DNA of 64,000 bases from Plectosphaerella cucumerina (taxonomy: Eukaryota > Ascomycota > Sordariomycetes > Glomerellales > Plectosphaerellaceae). Position numbers and translations under genes: made by a program. Location: contig JAGPXD010000006.1 in the NCBI GenBank assembly GCA_020746995.1, forward strand, positions 744,001 to 808,000, given 5' to 3'. How positions within the stretch are numbered: the stretch's first letter is position 1; the number at the start of each line of letters is the position of its first letter. Below, one piece after another: positions 1 through 10,858 of this stretch. A model generated the notes under the pieces. That model had not been told where the DNA came from, did no database searches, and was given only the letters and a program-made list of their open reading frames with translations.

Positions 1-359
1 CGTGTCAGCTACTGTCAATATTGGGAGGTGTCTCAAAGACCGCGTTTGCCTACCTCTTGCAGGAAGCCATCAAGCTGGATGATGCGCGACTCGCGACTGA
101 GTATCCGAATCTCGTAGCCCTTGGCAGCGCGGCTCCATTGCGCCGAGGCGATGTTGCTCTGGTCGAGGGTGAAGGTGTCGCCGCCGGCGGCGGGCTTCCA
201 GCCGAGGCCGGTCTCGGCGAACCTGCACTTGCCCGCCGAGGTGGACAGGTCCAGGTAGATACCGTCGAAGCTCTCGCTGAATTCGGGGAGGGCCATGGTT
301 AGCAGGCGAGGGAGGTGGGGGACAGGGTCGCAGGATGCGGCGGCTTACATTGCGGCCAT
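1..359 (-). CDS. pob3: FACT complex subunit Pob3 (SSRP1 homologue), 5' end only
   Basis: This encodes the N-terminus of the histone chaperone subunit Pob3, which with Spt16 forms FACT, a nuclear complex that reorganises nucleosomes during transcription and replication. Exon 1 is only 11 nt (349-359). A 72-nt intron (277-348, donor GTAAGC, acceptor TTCAG) follows, then exon 2 at 54-276. A second intron starts at 53 with donor GTAGGC and leaves the window. The splice restores MAAIESFDGIYLDLS, followed by GKCRFAETGLGWKP and AQWSRAAKGYE, all strongly conserved in fungal Pob3. The in-frame ATG at 296 would give MALPEFSESFDG and lies inside the first intron, so I reject it as the start. Most of the protein, including the later PH-like domains, lies outside the window. 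Confidence 0.93.
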
Positions 360-1443
360 GTTGATGGTTTGGACCAGCCGGAAGGAGAAGACTGCAGCTG
401 GGTAGAGGTATCCCAAAAGACGAGAGATCCAATGGGTGGATTGGTGTAGGGGCGGGCGGGCGTGAGGATGAGGTTGTCCGAATAGAGACGAAATTTCGCG
501 GCAGCCTCGCGGTCAGTCGCGTCCTTGCACCAGTTGAGCGAACGTGTGACCGGGGTAATGGGAAGCTCCAAGGCAAGTACTTGCTGCTTTGTTGAAGATA
601 AGATTGATAGCGCTCTCGGCTGGCAGGTTCGCCGAAAGCTGTAGAGATTGGTTAGAGCAGCATGGGACATGGATTACGTAAGTTTGAATAGGGACGCTGG
701 AGCTCTCCCCCAGATCCATCAGTGTCTTTTCGGAGTCATTATGAACGTCAATTCTGAAGTCCCAGGTTTCCCCTGGCAGGCTCCCTGGGGCTGCCAGGCC
801 TCTGTCGGCGATGAAGCACTATTTACACATCATTCGGTGATTGAACCTGCGCAAGGATCCCCCCGAGGCAGGATCTACACTTGATCAATTCGACGTTCTT
901 CCTACGCGACCCGGATGCTCAACGCGCAACGTACGTTACCGGCCACGACCTCCATTCAGCAACAACAGCCGCTGCCAACCAAGTTATTAATCAATCACCA
1001 GTATCCCAGATCGTAATCACTTTCCCGGGGCGAAATAGCCCCCCAGATCGACCCAGCCATTCGGTGCCCCTGAGCCCCGGACCGGGGAAGATGTGGCTAC
1101 TAGTCACATGTGGACGAAAGCTAGCCACCATACCCGGGCCCGACACCTCCATCGTCGCGGAATCTCCTGGTGACTTGAAATCCGGGGAATACAGGCCAGG
1201 GGCACAATGGTCCCAGCAGGTTGCATCCCCGTGGGGAAGTTGTTTGCCTTGATCTAGCGTTTGGCCCCGACTCAGCTTCCGGGGAGGCACTCCTTTGGAA
1301 TGCCTTAAATGATGCCGGTGAGATCTGCTGCTTGATCAGTTCCTCTCATGGATCATCAACCAAATCCTGAAGCACAACTCCCCTTCCCAATCCTTACTAC
1401 AACTTTGCTCCATTGAGAAAAACCGCTACCAGCCATCAACAAG
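360..1443. promoter_or_regulatory. Divergent intergenic region between pob3 and the enone reductase
   Basis: No coding region is supported here; the open frames present lack conserved motifs. The region must hold promoters for pob3 on the left and for the first cluster gene on the right. The right half has CGG-rich palindromic DNA, with CCCCGGACCGGGG at 1076-1088, and weak versions of the motif seen in the other cluster promoters. Confidence 0.6.
1017..1095. promoter_or_regulatory. Degenerate cluster-motif sites before the enone reductase
   Basis: On the minus strand 1017-1028 reads CCGGGAAAGTGA, the cluster motif with its T missing and a changed end. On the plus strand 1080-1095 reads CCGGACCGGGGAAGAT, running into GTGGC, a stretched version. 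Both lie about 350-430 bp before the ATG at 1444. They are clearly weaker than the sites at 5734, 11160, 13157 and 19877, so membership of this gene in the regulon is tentative. Confidence 0.35.
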
Positions 1444-2604
1444 ATGCCGCCCAAAGTAGCTTTCATCACTGGTGCCAACGGCATCACTGGCACCGCTCTA
1501 ATCGAGCATCTGGCAAAATCTGGCACGGACGAATGGTCCAGCATCATCGCCACGTCTCTATCGCCTCTCAAGAGTCGTGTCAAAGATTCCCGGCTCTCCT
1601 TCATCCCTTTGGACTTCACGAAACGCAGCGAGGAGCTCATTCCTGCGATGAAGGAGCAATGCGCAGGAGTTACCCACGCCTACTTTTCGTCATATGTCCA
1701 CGAAGATGACTTCAAGGAGCTCAACGAGGCCAACGCCCGCCTGTTTGAGAACTTCCTGGACGCTCTCATTTCCGTGGCCCCCCGCCTAGAGTGCTGCGTG
1801 CTACAGACGGGTGGCAAGCACTACAATGTCCATCTCGGACCAGTACCCTCGCCTGCCAGGGAGGAAGAGCCGCGCCGCGATTCGCCCATTGGGAACTTCT
1901 ACTTCCACCAGGAAGACTACCTTGTCTCGAGGCAACGTGGTCAGTCCTGGAGATGGAACGTGGTTCGTCCTGAGGCAATCATCGGCCATACCATCAAACC
2001 CAACGGCATGAATGAGGCGCTCACGCTGGCCCTGTACTTCCTCGTATGCAAGGAACTCGGTACCGAAGCCTCCATGCCGACCAACCAGATCTACTTCGAG
2101 GGCTATGACGACGTCAGCGACGCCCGGCTCATCGCCGACCTTACCATCTGGGCCTCTACGCACGAGCACGCAGGGAACGAAGCCTTCAACGTCACCAACG
2201 GCGACTACTTCTCGTGGAAGTTCATGTGGCCGCGCCTGGCGAGCTACTTTGGTGCCAATGCTTCATCGGACCAAGTCTTCCAACATGCGCGGCCTGAGCT
2301 GGGCGCCACACAGCTGGATCACAGCCTCACGGATTGGGCCAAGGGCAAGGAAGAGGTCTGGAACCGCATCTGTGACCGGGCAGGGTGCCCCGAAGGCAAG
2401 GCGACATGGAAAGCTGCGACTTGGGCTTTCCAGGACTGGGTGTTCCAGAGGGGGTGGTGCGCGACGCTGAGCATCAACAAAGCTCGCAAGTTTGGCTGGA
2501 CGGGTCATCTGGATTCCTACATCTCGTTCCAGGATGCCTTCGAATCATTCGTGGAGATGGGTCAAATTCCACCTGTCGGGAAATTGGTCAACGGGAGCAA
2601 GTAG
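1444..2604 (+). CDS. PRISE-like NAD(P)H-dependent enone reductase (SDR superfamily)
   Basis: This single-exon protein of 386 aa has an N-terminal Rossmann motif, TGANGITGTAL (residues 10-20). It carries the hallmarks of progesterone 5-beta-reductase/iridoid synthase (PRISE) enzymes: LQTGGKHY with lysine 125, and NFYFHQED with tyrosine 153. These correspond to the PRISE catalytic Lys and Tyr. Characterised members reduce the C=C bond of enones by 1,4-addition in the cytosol. Length matches the family. The ATG at 1444 sits in a good context (AAGATGCC) and the reading frame is uninterrupted. It is the first gene of the metabolic block and may reduce a conjugated double bond of the plant-type substrate proposed for the cluster. 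Substrate identity is not visible in the sequence. Confidence 0.85.
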   Translation: MPPKVAFITGANGITGTALIEHLAKSGTDEWSSIIATSLSPLKSRVKDSRLSFIPLDFTKRSEELIPAMKEQCAGVTHAYFSSYVHEDDFKELNEANARLFENFLDALISVAPRLECCVLQTGGKHYNVHLGPVPSPAREEEPRRDSPIGNFYFHQEDYLVSRQRGQSWRWNVVRPEAIIGHTIKPNGMNEALTLALYFLVCKELGTEASMPTNQIYFEGYDDVSDARLIADLTIWASTHEHAGNEAFNVTNGDYFSWKFMWPRLASYFGANASSDQVFQHARPELGATQLDHSLTDWAKGKEEVWNRICDRAGCPEGKATWKAATWAFQDWVFQRGWCATLSINKARKFGWTGHLDSYISFQDAFESFVEMGQIPPVGKLVNGSK

Positions 2605-3052
2605 GCCGTATCATCGCTTAGGCAGGCCACATGGCTAGAGCAGGATGGAATTCAAATTTGACGAGATGCCGTGTTCGAAGTGAAGGAATGATTCCATATT
2701 CCCCTAGGGCCAGTGAAGCTATGAAGTCATTCGAAGACTGTGATAGTCCTATCAAGGGTCCAAGCACTTCAACATGCTTCGGGACCGAATAACTTTGTTC
2801 GGGTCATGCCCATCCGGACGAAGCAAGATTGGGCTGTCACGTAAAAGAAGGTAGAGCTTGCTCATTGGACACGGTGGATGACTTCTAGCCTATGAGGCAA
2901 TAAAATCATCACCGAGATGTACGGAAGTACTTTTCAGTCAACTTTGGGACAGATGTTTGTTATTGCTGTGACAATCTTCAAGTGAAATTCAATCGCAGCA
3001 CTCTCAGCTCAACCCCTGACCCCTTCCCAACATCCAACCCCACAGAATAGCA
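2605..3052. other. Convergent 3' intergenic region, no gene seen
   Basis: This 448-bp stretch lies between the ends of two genes that point towards each other. It is less GC-rich than the coding DNA and presumably holds both 3' untranslated regions. No open frame with recognisable content is present. Confidence 0.6.
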
Positions 3053-4094
3053 CTAGTCATAGTGCTCCGGGGCCAGCTTGTGTCTCATCAAGACATCACG
3101 ATCATGTCCGAAGATGACCTTGGCACCAGTCGCCTTTTGCAGGAGATGCACCTGCTGGTTTGACCGAGACCACGAAGGATGGTCGCGTGTCAGCCATCCC
3201 TGGGTGCCCTTGCCGTCGTAGTTCTCCTGCACAATGTAGTGATCTGACGAGAAGATCCATGTACCGCTGTTCTTGAGGTTGACCTGCAGAATGCACAGCC
3301 CCGGAGTGTGGCCTGGGCAGAGATGAACCGCCAGACCGCGGGCGAGCAGGGTGGTATCGTCGTGTAGCGGCTGCCAGTTGAGATCAAAGGTCAGGTAAGT
3401 AGGGAGGTATACGCCTATTTGGTGACTTTGTTAAAACCATTCTCTCGCAGTAGGAGGTACCGACGCGTTCAGGCAACCTACCTAGATCTGTCTTGGTGGC
3501 AACGCTGTAATAGGCGTGCTTCAGCTCCAGCTCGTGGGCGTAGATGGGGACATCGGTATTTCTGAAGTATTCCAGACCACCGGCATGATCCAGGTGAAGA
3601 TGCCCAATGATGACACCCTTGATGTCTTTGATGTCGTGGCCGGTCTTCTTGATGGCAGCATCCAGCTCAAGCTCCTCATTCTGGGGGTTGTCTTCTCTGG
3701 CGAACAGGTCTGCGAGCTGAGGACCCCATACTTCAGGGTAGTCTTTCCCAGCGCCTGTTTCGAAGAGGAACAAGCCGTCGTCGGGATGCTCGATGAGGGC
3801 TGAGATCATTACCAGCCGGCGCCTCTTGTTCTCGGGTGATGTGTTGCTGGCGGTGGAAGCATTGGCCTGTGAATGTGTCAGTAGGCGCCAACAGCACTTG
3901 GCTCAGAGAGGGTACGACCCACGAACGGAACGAAGATGCCTTCATCTGCGACGAGGTTGCCGATGTGCAGCAGCCACATCTTGGTCCCCTTGGAAATCAG
4001 GTCAGCGAGTCTGTTGATCGTGGCACTGCAGCAACAGACCGATCTTTCTCGGCGGCCCACTCACATCCGGGGCTTCCTGGAAGTACGGTAGCAT
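3053..4094 (-). CDS. Metallo-beta-lactamase-fold hydrolase (lactonase-like)
   Basis: Four exons, 4065-4094, 3923-3988, 3482-3866 and 3053-3414, join to a 280-aa protein. Introns are 76, 56 and 67 nt. The joined frame reads through DEGIFVPFANAST and KTDLGVYLPTY, which supports the splicing. The zinc-binding signature HLHLDH lies at residues 121-126. Later ligand candidates are PGHTPG, the aspartate of SSDHY, and FGHD near the C-terminus. This architecture is shared with AHL-lactonases (AttM/AiiA type) and fungal lactone or lactam hydrolases. Cytosolic, since no signal peptide is seen. Within the cluster a ring-opening lactonase role is attractive, for example on a dihydrocoumarin-like lactone, but lactam substrates as in Fusarium benzoxazolinone clusters are an alternative. 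The first intron's acceptor (CCAAG) is the least certain splice. Confidence 0.82.
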
Positions 4095-4489
4095 TGTGAC
4101 GAGATCAAGTGCCGAAGGATTTCGATGGGTCAAAGCTGACATTCAGTTCCTCGTCTAGGGTGCGACCGAGTTAAAATATGTTCCGATGGAGGGGCACCCC
4201 CTGGGTGTGGCATGGCAGTAGGTTTCAGCTGCGCCATAGCTTAATCAGTGGAGCGTCACCAGATGTCGGTGATCGCAGAGCTAGCTGGAGCTGGATCCTA
4301 GGTGCCCGGGGCAATGAATCGGGGCCGGGCCAGTCCGCGGGAAAGGTGGCGATCTCATCTTCGCCGAACCCCGTGGGGTCGGACCCTGAACCGTAGAGAT
4401 GGACTGGAGGCTAAGCTCAGCCTCCGGAGCATGACCTGAACGTCACTTCGTTCTAGCAATCTAGGTTTGAAGACTCCACGTGAGTTATG
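4095..4489. promoter_or_regulatory. Promoter region of the lactonase gene
   Basis: This 395-bp gap lies before the lactonase start and behind the oxidoreductase stop. It contains a cluster-motif-like site at 4337-4350 and a CCG/CGG-rich palindrome-like segment around 4366-4392. No coding content was seen. Confidence 0.6.
4337..4350 (+). promoter_or_regulatory. Cluster motif, diverged copy
   Basis: Reads GCGGGAAAGGTGGC. It matches the 14-mer consensus CCGG(G/A)TAA(A/G)GTGGC at 12 of 14 positions and is preceded by AGTCC, like the site at 13157. It lies 243 bp before the lactonase start codon. Confidence 0.5.
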
Positions 4490-5556
4490 CTAGTCAACCA
4501 CACATACAATCTTCCCCGCGTTTTCCGACTGCTCTATCTGTCGGTGAACCTCCTGGATCTTTGACCACGAGTGTGTCTCGTGCAGGATGACATGGAACCT
4601 ACCGGCATCGAAATGCGGTAGGTAGCTTTCCACCCTGTTTCTGAGTTGCTTCTGGTACTCCTCATCTCTACTCCTCAGAGTGCTGCCTTCGACACGAATG
4701 CGCTTGAGAAGCAGAGGTGCTAGGTCGGCCTCCGGAACCTTCATACCGCCCATTCGCCCCAGCATGACGATCCTGCAGTCTCGAGCCGCGACTTCAAGGT
4801 TCCGCTGAAAGTAGGGGCCACCGACATAGTCCACGATGTAGTCGACTCCTTTGCCGTTGGTCTTTTCCTTGATCACTTCGACAAAGTCTTCCGTCTTGTA
4901 GTTGACAGCCGTGGTCGCGCCAACTCGCTCTCCACAGACCAGCTCGCATTTGGCTGCACTCCCCGCCGTCGCAAAGATCATGGATGCGCCTGCAGCTCTG
5001 GCTAACTGAATTCCGGCAGTCGAGACGCCGGAAGCTCCGGCGTGCCATAGGATCGTCTTCCCAGGCTGAAAGTCCAGGACGAGGTGGAGTGCTTGTGTGG
5101 CCGTCATCCATGCCTCTGGGATGGCCGCAGCCTTTTCGAAGGGCAAGCTTGGAGGCTTCCGTAGTAACATCCCCGTGCTGACGGCGACATATTCAGCGTA
5201 GGCGCCGCCGTAGACAAGCCCGAACACTTCGTCCCCCTCACTGAAGCCTTCCCTTTCACCGTCGCCAAAAGATTCAATAGTGCCACTGAACTCAACCCCA
5301 AGTGTCTTTGGAGCCTGCGGTGGGACAGGGTAACCTCCACGACGCTGCGAGATGTCCATGCGGTTGATGCCAAACGCCGCAACACGCACAAGCGCCTGGC
5401 CGGGAGCCGGGACAGGCTTCAAGACATGAGGATTCATGAAGAGATCCTCCTTCTCTCCCGCACCGCCTCGGATATCTACCACGCATTAGTGCACTGATTA
5501 TTTGGCAAAAGAAGTTCGAGGATGAACTTACCAATAGCTCTCATTTCCCTTCCCAT
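4490..5556 (-). CDS. NAD(P)H:quinone oxidoreductase-like MDR enzyme (zeta-crystallin/PIG3 type)
   Basis: Exon 1 (5532-5556) and exon 2 (4490-5475), separated by a 56-nt intron with donor GTAAGT, encode 336 aa. The join gives MREMRAI-DIRGGAGEKEDLF in effect (first codons MGREMRAIDIRGG), the usual start of this family. A second in-frame ATG at 5544 giving MRAIDIRGG could be the real start. The nucleotide-binding segment WHAGASGVSTAG (about residue 150) and the family motif GVEFSGTIESFG are present, and no zinc-binding cysteine cluster is seen. Relatives reduce quinones or conjugated enones with NADPH in the cytosol. The gene is transcribed away from the beta-glucosidase and shares its 417-bp promoter, including a strong copy of the cluster motif. 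It could detoxify quinones formed from catechols or reduce an alkene. Confidence 0.88.
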
Positions 5557-5973
5557 GTTGACGCTGTTGCTGTTGGTGTTTGTCGATGTCGACTTGGTGC
5601 CGTTGTTGACCCAGACGTCAAATGAAGGCTTCTTCAGCGGCCCAGAAGATTTCCGATACCGGTACTGGTCTCTCGATGAATCTGTCCCCAACATTCGAAG
5701 CGTCAAGGGTGTTGCTCAACACCCGGCCTGCGTCCGGATAAAGTGGCGAATCGCTCGGAACAAGTGGTCAGGGCCCGGCGCCCCTGACTCGGAGTGGGGC
5801 CGGTCGCCGACACGGCGCCGGGAATCCCGTCGGTGTTGACTTCGCCGGTCGTGAGTGACGTGAATACTCTCTCATGTGGTGAAACAGCTTTCTGCATGCT
5901 TTTGGTCGGGCGCCATACGACTCAATCAACCATCCAAACTGACCTACGTACTGTTGTCGCATGCTACACCATC
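5557..5973. promoter_or_regulatory. Bidirectional promoter, oxidoreductase / beta-glucosidase
   Basis: This 417-bp region separates two divergently transcribed cluster genes. It holds the motif copy at 5734-5747 about midway, followed by CGG-rich DNA with GGGCCCGGCGCCCCTGA around 5770-5786. One regulator bound here could serve both genes. Confidence 0.65.
5734..5747 (+). promoter_or_regulatory. Cluster motif, one mismatch to the consensus copy
   Basis: Reads CCGGATAAAGTGGC, differing only at position 5 from the copies at 11160 and 13157. Flanks also agree with the 13157 site: GT before, and a CGCT-like end after. It lies 178 bp from the oxidoreductase start and 227 bp from the beta-glucosidase start. 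Confidence 0.7.
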
Positions 5974-8618
5974 ATGGGTCGCCAATTTGACCCCGAGGCC
6001 ATAATCAGCAGCCTGACTCTCGCCGAGAAGGTAGATTTGTTTCTCACCCTGTTGCTTTGTTCGAGCTTTGAATGATAATCCTTCGATTTCAGGTCAAACT
6101 TCTGGCCGGCGCAGCCATATTCGAAACTGCTGCGATTCCTGAAAAGGGCGTTCCGTCCATCAAGGTCCGTAACACTCGGGGTCCAAGCCATCTATTCAGA
6201 GAATTAGTACTCATCTTTCATGCCCTACAGTTCACGGACGGACCAAACGGAACGAGAGGACATGCTGTAAACGGGAACTCTTCCGCCGCATGTTTCCCGG
6301 CTGCTTGTAGCATCGCCGCGACCTTCGACCCTGAAATCGCGAGGAGGGTGGGCCATGCCCTCGGAGAGGAAGCTCTGGCCAAGGGAGCCAGCTGCATTCT
6401 CGCCCCTACCGTCTGCATACATCGTCACCCGCTCGGTGGTCGCAACTTCGAAAGCTACAGCGAGGATCCGTACCTGTCTGGGAAGCTTGCTGCACAGATG
6501 ATACGTGGCGTGCAAGGTCATGGCGTCGCAACCACTATCAAGCACTTCGTGGCCAACGAACAAGAAACGGCTCGCTTCACGGTCAATGAGACGATCAGTG
6601 AAAGAGCACTGAGAGAGATCTATCTCCGTCCGTTCGAGATCGCTATCAAGGAGTCCAACCCTTGGGCTGTCATGACGGCGTACAACCACATCAACGGCGT
6701 CCACTGCGATGCCAACAAGTGGCTCTTGCAAGATGTACTGCGAGATCAGTGGGGATGGAACGGCCTTGTTCTGAGTGACTGGGGAGGCACGAATACCGTC
6801 GCGGAAAGTATCCAGGCCGGTCTCGACCTCGAGATGCCCGGACCACCTCGTGTTCGGAAGCTTGAGAAAGTATCAGCTGCTATCGACAATGGGCACCTCA
6901 CCATACAGGACCTCAACAATCGAGTTAGGGTTCTTCTCAACTTTCTTCATCAGCTGAATGCCTTCAACAAAACGCCGGAGCCTGCGCCGTGTTCCCCCGA
7001 TCGCCCCGAGCACCGAGCTCTTATCCGTAAAGCGGGCGCACATGGCATAGTGCTGCTGAAGAACGACGGCGACCTGTTGCCTATCACCCGGGCAAAGGTA
7101 GCAGGAAAAACCATTGCGATGATCGGGTTGGCGAAAGACTGTCTGGCCCACGGCGGCGGTAGCGCAGCTGTCAACGCCCACTACAAGATCACTCCCTGGC
7201 AGGGACTCGAGACGGCGTTCGGCCAAGAAGTCAAACTGTTGTACGCCAAGGGGACCCCGAGAGAGCGTCTTCTGACCCCTTTGACGGCTGAGGGAGGCAG
7301 CGGTACGGTCAAGGCGCTGGACGGACAGCCAGGTTTCAGCCGCATTCTCTACAACAAGGAAGGAACTTCCGTGGTCTCAACTCTTCATGGCTATTCTTCG
7401 TCATCTTACTCCCCGCTCGGGACGCAGGAGTCCCTCTGGAAACCGATGGAGATCATCGGCGACTTCACCCCAATGGAAACCGGGGACCATTACCTCGCAT
7501 TCTCTGGGGTTGGTCCTACCCAGCTCTACATTGACGATAAGCTCGTCTCGGAACAGCGCGGTAACTGCTCCGACCCAATGGGCGCGTTCTTCGGTGCGGC
7601 AGAGGAAGACGAGTTCCAACTCTCCTTCACGGCAGACAAGACGTACAGGATCAAGCTCAGGAGCTCACCTCCGGTCAACGTGGGGCTCGAGATTCTCGAG
7701 GGCCGCACCGGCGTGCGCATGGGGTTCTCACTACAGTCCGAGCACGATGCCGATTTGATAGGGGAAGCGGCCGAAGTCGCCGCACAGGCCGACATTGCCA
7801 TCGTCTTCACCGGGCATGATCCTCAATGGGAAACGGAGGGACTCGACCAGAGTGGCTTCCATCTCCCCCGCAATGGAAGCCAGGATGCCATGGTTCAAGC
7901 CGTGGCCGCGGCGAACAAGAACACAATCGTGGTCAATTCAACTGGTGTGGCTGTGGCAATGCCCTGGCTCTCTCAGGTACCTGCTGTTCTCCAAGCGTGG
8001 TTCCCGGGACAGGAAGCCGGCAACGCCATCGCAGACGTCCTCACGGGGGCGGTGACGCCCGAGGGTCGTTTGCCTGTCAGCTTCCCCAAGCGTCTCGAAG
8101 ACTCGCCGGCCTATGGAAACTTCCCAGGCACCATGATCGATGGTCGACTTGAGGTCGAGTATGCCGAAGGCATCTTCGTCGGATATCGGCACTACGATCG
8201 CGTGGACCCGGACAAGGTCAATTTTGCCTTTGGGCACGGTCTTTCGTACACGACCTTCTCCTACGGCGAAATGAAGGTAGAGGTGACCGGCGAGGATTCT
8301 TATCTTGTGAGCCTGGACGTCACCAACACTGGCAACGTGGCTGGTGCTGCGGTGGTCCAGGTCTATGTTGGCAAGGGGGAGGCCGCCAAGCGAGACGATC
8401 CCAAGAAGGTGCTCGCTGGATTTCAAAAGGTTCGGCTCCGTTCGGGGGCACGAAAGACGGCGCAGATTAGTATTTGCTGCCGGGACTTTGCCTACTTCAA
8501 CGAAACATCGCATCGGTGGGAGGTCGAGGGAGTGTACGGGTTCATGTTGGGAGAGTCCGCAGCCAACATCTTGCAGACCATTCCCGTTGAGGTCCATGCT
8601 CGTAGTTGGGACCCTTAG
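5974..8618 (+). CDS. Glycoside hydrolase family 3 beta-glucosidase with PA14 domain, apparently intracellular
   Basis: Exons 5974-6030, 6093-6164 and 6231-8618 give 838 aa; introns are 62 and 66 nt, the second with the weaker donor GTCCGT. Domain order is the GH3 N-terminal barrel (about 10-330), a GH3 C-terminal domain interrupted by a PA14 insert (roughly 400-550), then a fibronectin-III-like tail. The nucleophile is Asp226 in VLSDWGGTNT, and the acid/base glutamate is probably in WETEGLDQSG. KHFVANEQE is also typical. This layout is that of cytosolic yeast and fungal beta-glucosidases. No signal peptide is visible after MGRQFDPEAI, so it should act on glucosides already imported. That fits the nearby sugar permease and a role releasing an aglycone for the aromatic enzymes of the cluster. 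Confidence 0.92.
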
Positions 8619-9006
8619 TTAGAGTCCAATGAAAGGCGATTAAGTTGTCGGTAACAGATGCCACGGCATGGAAGGGCCCATGGGCTGGTGACGCTGGCCC
8701 GACTCTACAGGGTCACAGCTTCCCAATGCGTGAAAGATGAGACTGATTCCAGTAGTACAAGCAGCCGTAAGTAGGGGGTAGTCACGGCCTCAAAGAGGCT
8801 TCTGACGTATCAAGTTGCTCTTCATGGCCAACCATGTTCAGGCGTTGAAGCTGCAGGTGGCTCACCTAACTAACACATTGATCTGCGGGTAGAAGGGGAC
8901 TTCTGTTGCAATGCAACTATCTACTTATGAACCATCGAGACAGTTCATGTCGTCAAGTCATCTCGAAGGACGACCTGAAGGCCCCTGACTGGGGGCGGCG
9001 CCTAGT
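8619..9006. other. Convergent 3' intergenic region, no gene seen
   Basis: This 388-bp stretch lies between the beta-glucosidase stop and the permease stop. Nothing beyond expected 3' untranslated sequence was recognised. Confidence 0.6.
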
Positions 9007-10858
9007 CTAAGCGACCTCGACCTGGTTGACCCTCTTGCCCACATCCTTATGGTCCGGGTCCTTCTCGTCCTTTACTTCGATATCTGCCAGCTTGGAAGAT
9101 TCTTCTCTCGGCAGAGGGCCCTCGAAGACTTCGCGGATCTCCTCAAGCGTGCGTCCCTTCGTCTCCGGGAACAAGACGTAGATAATACCAAACAGAACAC
9201 CAAGAATGCAGCAGAAGACGATGTAGTACTTCCACGCGATAGCCTTCATAGCTATGGGATTGACCTGATTCCCCACGATGAGGCCGGTGGACGCCGTGAT
9301 GTATGTCAGAGACAGACCTCGTCCCCTGAGCGTGAAGGGGTAGATCTCGACGGGATAAGCCTGCAGCAGGGGCGTCCAGGCAATGTCGTAGAAGAAGTAG
9401 AAGATGAAGATGAAGGCCACGACTGCTCTGCCCGCGCCCTCGTTACGGCTTTCGACAAAGTAGGACGTGAGACCCGTCCAGGCGATGTAGCTGGCCAGCA
9501 TGCCGGCTGTCGAAATGAGGAACAGGGGACGGCGACCGAGCCTGTCGACCATGAGAGCGCCGAGGAACGTGGCGATGAGCCAGTTGTAGATTTGAAGGAT
9601 GCCGTTGATCAAGGTCTGGTCCTTGGCCTCGGTGATGCCAATGGTGTTGAGCACGAGGGTGAGGTAGTAGGATGTAACTGCAACGCCGTTCCACTGCGAG
9701 AACCAACCCACAATGACAGCGATCAGAGTGCGCTTGCGGTTGGCCGGGCCGGCGAACAGGTCGAACCACGACGAGGACGTGAGCTCCTGCGACTCGGCCC
9801 CCACAGCTTGCCGCACCTCTTGGACTTCAAAGTCAACGAGGGGGCTGTCTTCACTGCCCCCGGCGTGGTACTTGGTGAAGATGGCATGGGCCTCTTCAGT
9901 CCTGCCCTTGGAAACAAGCCATCTGAATGACCAGCCTGGTCAGCACCGACATCCTTCTCTAGGGTAGTGATTCTGGAGTGCGATGTGCTTACCTTGGGGA
10001 CTCGGGGACAAAGTAGAGGCCAAGCAGCTGAATAGCAGGAATGGCGCCTTGGAGCAGAGAAGGAATGCGCCAGCTCCAGGTGCTCGTCATCTTGAATGTT
10101 CCAAAGGTGCTCCACGCAGCAAAAATGGCACCAAAGTACTGTCAACCAAGTCAGCATGCCTTTTGCGCCCTGGTGGTACGAACTAGGCAAGACTCACGTA
10201 AAAGGTATTATACATGGCAGTGATCTTGCCGCGGTGTGTCGGGTAGGCCACCTCTGTGATGAGAATCGGACTCGGCTGGCTGATGAAGGACGTCGCGAAC
10301 CCAAGCAGAGCCCTGGCAGTGACAAAAGTGGCCAGGTTCTGCGCAAGACCTTGCATGATGGCGAAGCCGATGCAAGAAACAAGGCCGATGAAGAGAGGCA
10401 GCTTGCGACCGAATCTGTCCGAGACGTAGGTCACCACGACCATGCCGACGACTTTGCCAAGGGGGTAGACGGCGTTCATGAGTCCGAGCAAGGCCCCTTC
10501 GGGGTTTCCAAAGAATGAGCGCCACTGCGGCAGGGTTTGGAGGCCGTTCATCATGGAGCCTGGGTTGGTTTAGCCATTGAAAGGTGCCACTTGGGGGTTC
10601 GGTGCTTACCATCGTAGCCCAGGGTGGTCGACGAGAGAAGCGGGACGATCAGGCAGAGGTTCAGGCTGATCAGATGCCGAACCTTATACCAGGGTCGAGG
10701 ATCGTCAGGTAGAAGCTGTTGAAGAACACTCATAGATTAGTCATTGTTGCTTTCCATGAGGCAGCAGAGAAGCGACTTACAGCAGCCAGGGCTGGTCCAA
10801 CTGCCGCAACGGCATTGCTTGGCTTGTCGCCATTCTTCTGCCGACGGAATATAGCCAT
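9007..10858 (-). CDS. MFS sugar-porter permease (hexose/disaccharide or glucoside uptake)
   Basis: Five exons, 10781-10858, 10610-10715, 10198-10559, 9993-10138 and 9007-9922, join to a 535-aa protein. Introns are 65, 50, 59 and 70 nt. Sugar-porter signatures are intact: SDRFGRK between TM2 and TM3, PESPRW after TM6 (split by intron 4), DRLGRR in the second half, and PETKGRTLEE after TM12. The N-terminal LPDDPRPWYK segment resembles fungal lactose/cellobiose permeases. It would sit in the plasma membrane and couple sugar entry to protons. Lying tail to tail with a cytosolic beta-glucosidase suggests import of an intact glucoside, but plain hexose transport cannot be excluded. A perfect cluster motif lies 302 bp upstream of its start. 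Confidence 0.9.

Noticed and set aside
54..296. ATG at 296 as the pob3 start
   Set aside because: It lies inside the intron whose removal restores the conserved MAAIESFD N-terminus.
9049..9930. 293-codon plus-strand frame over the permease
   Set aside because: Antisense shadow of the last permease exon; no start context and no domain.
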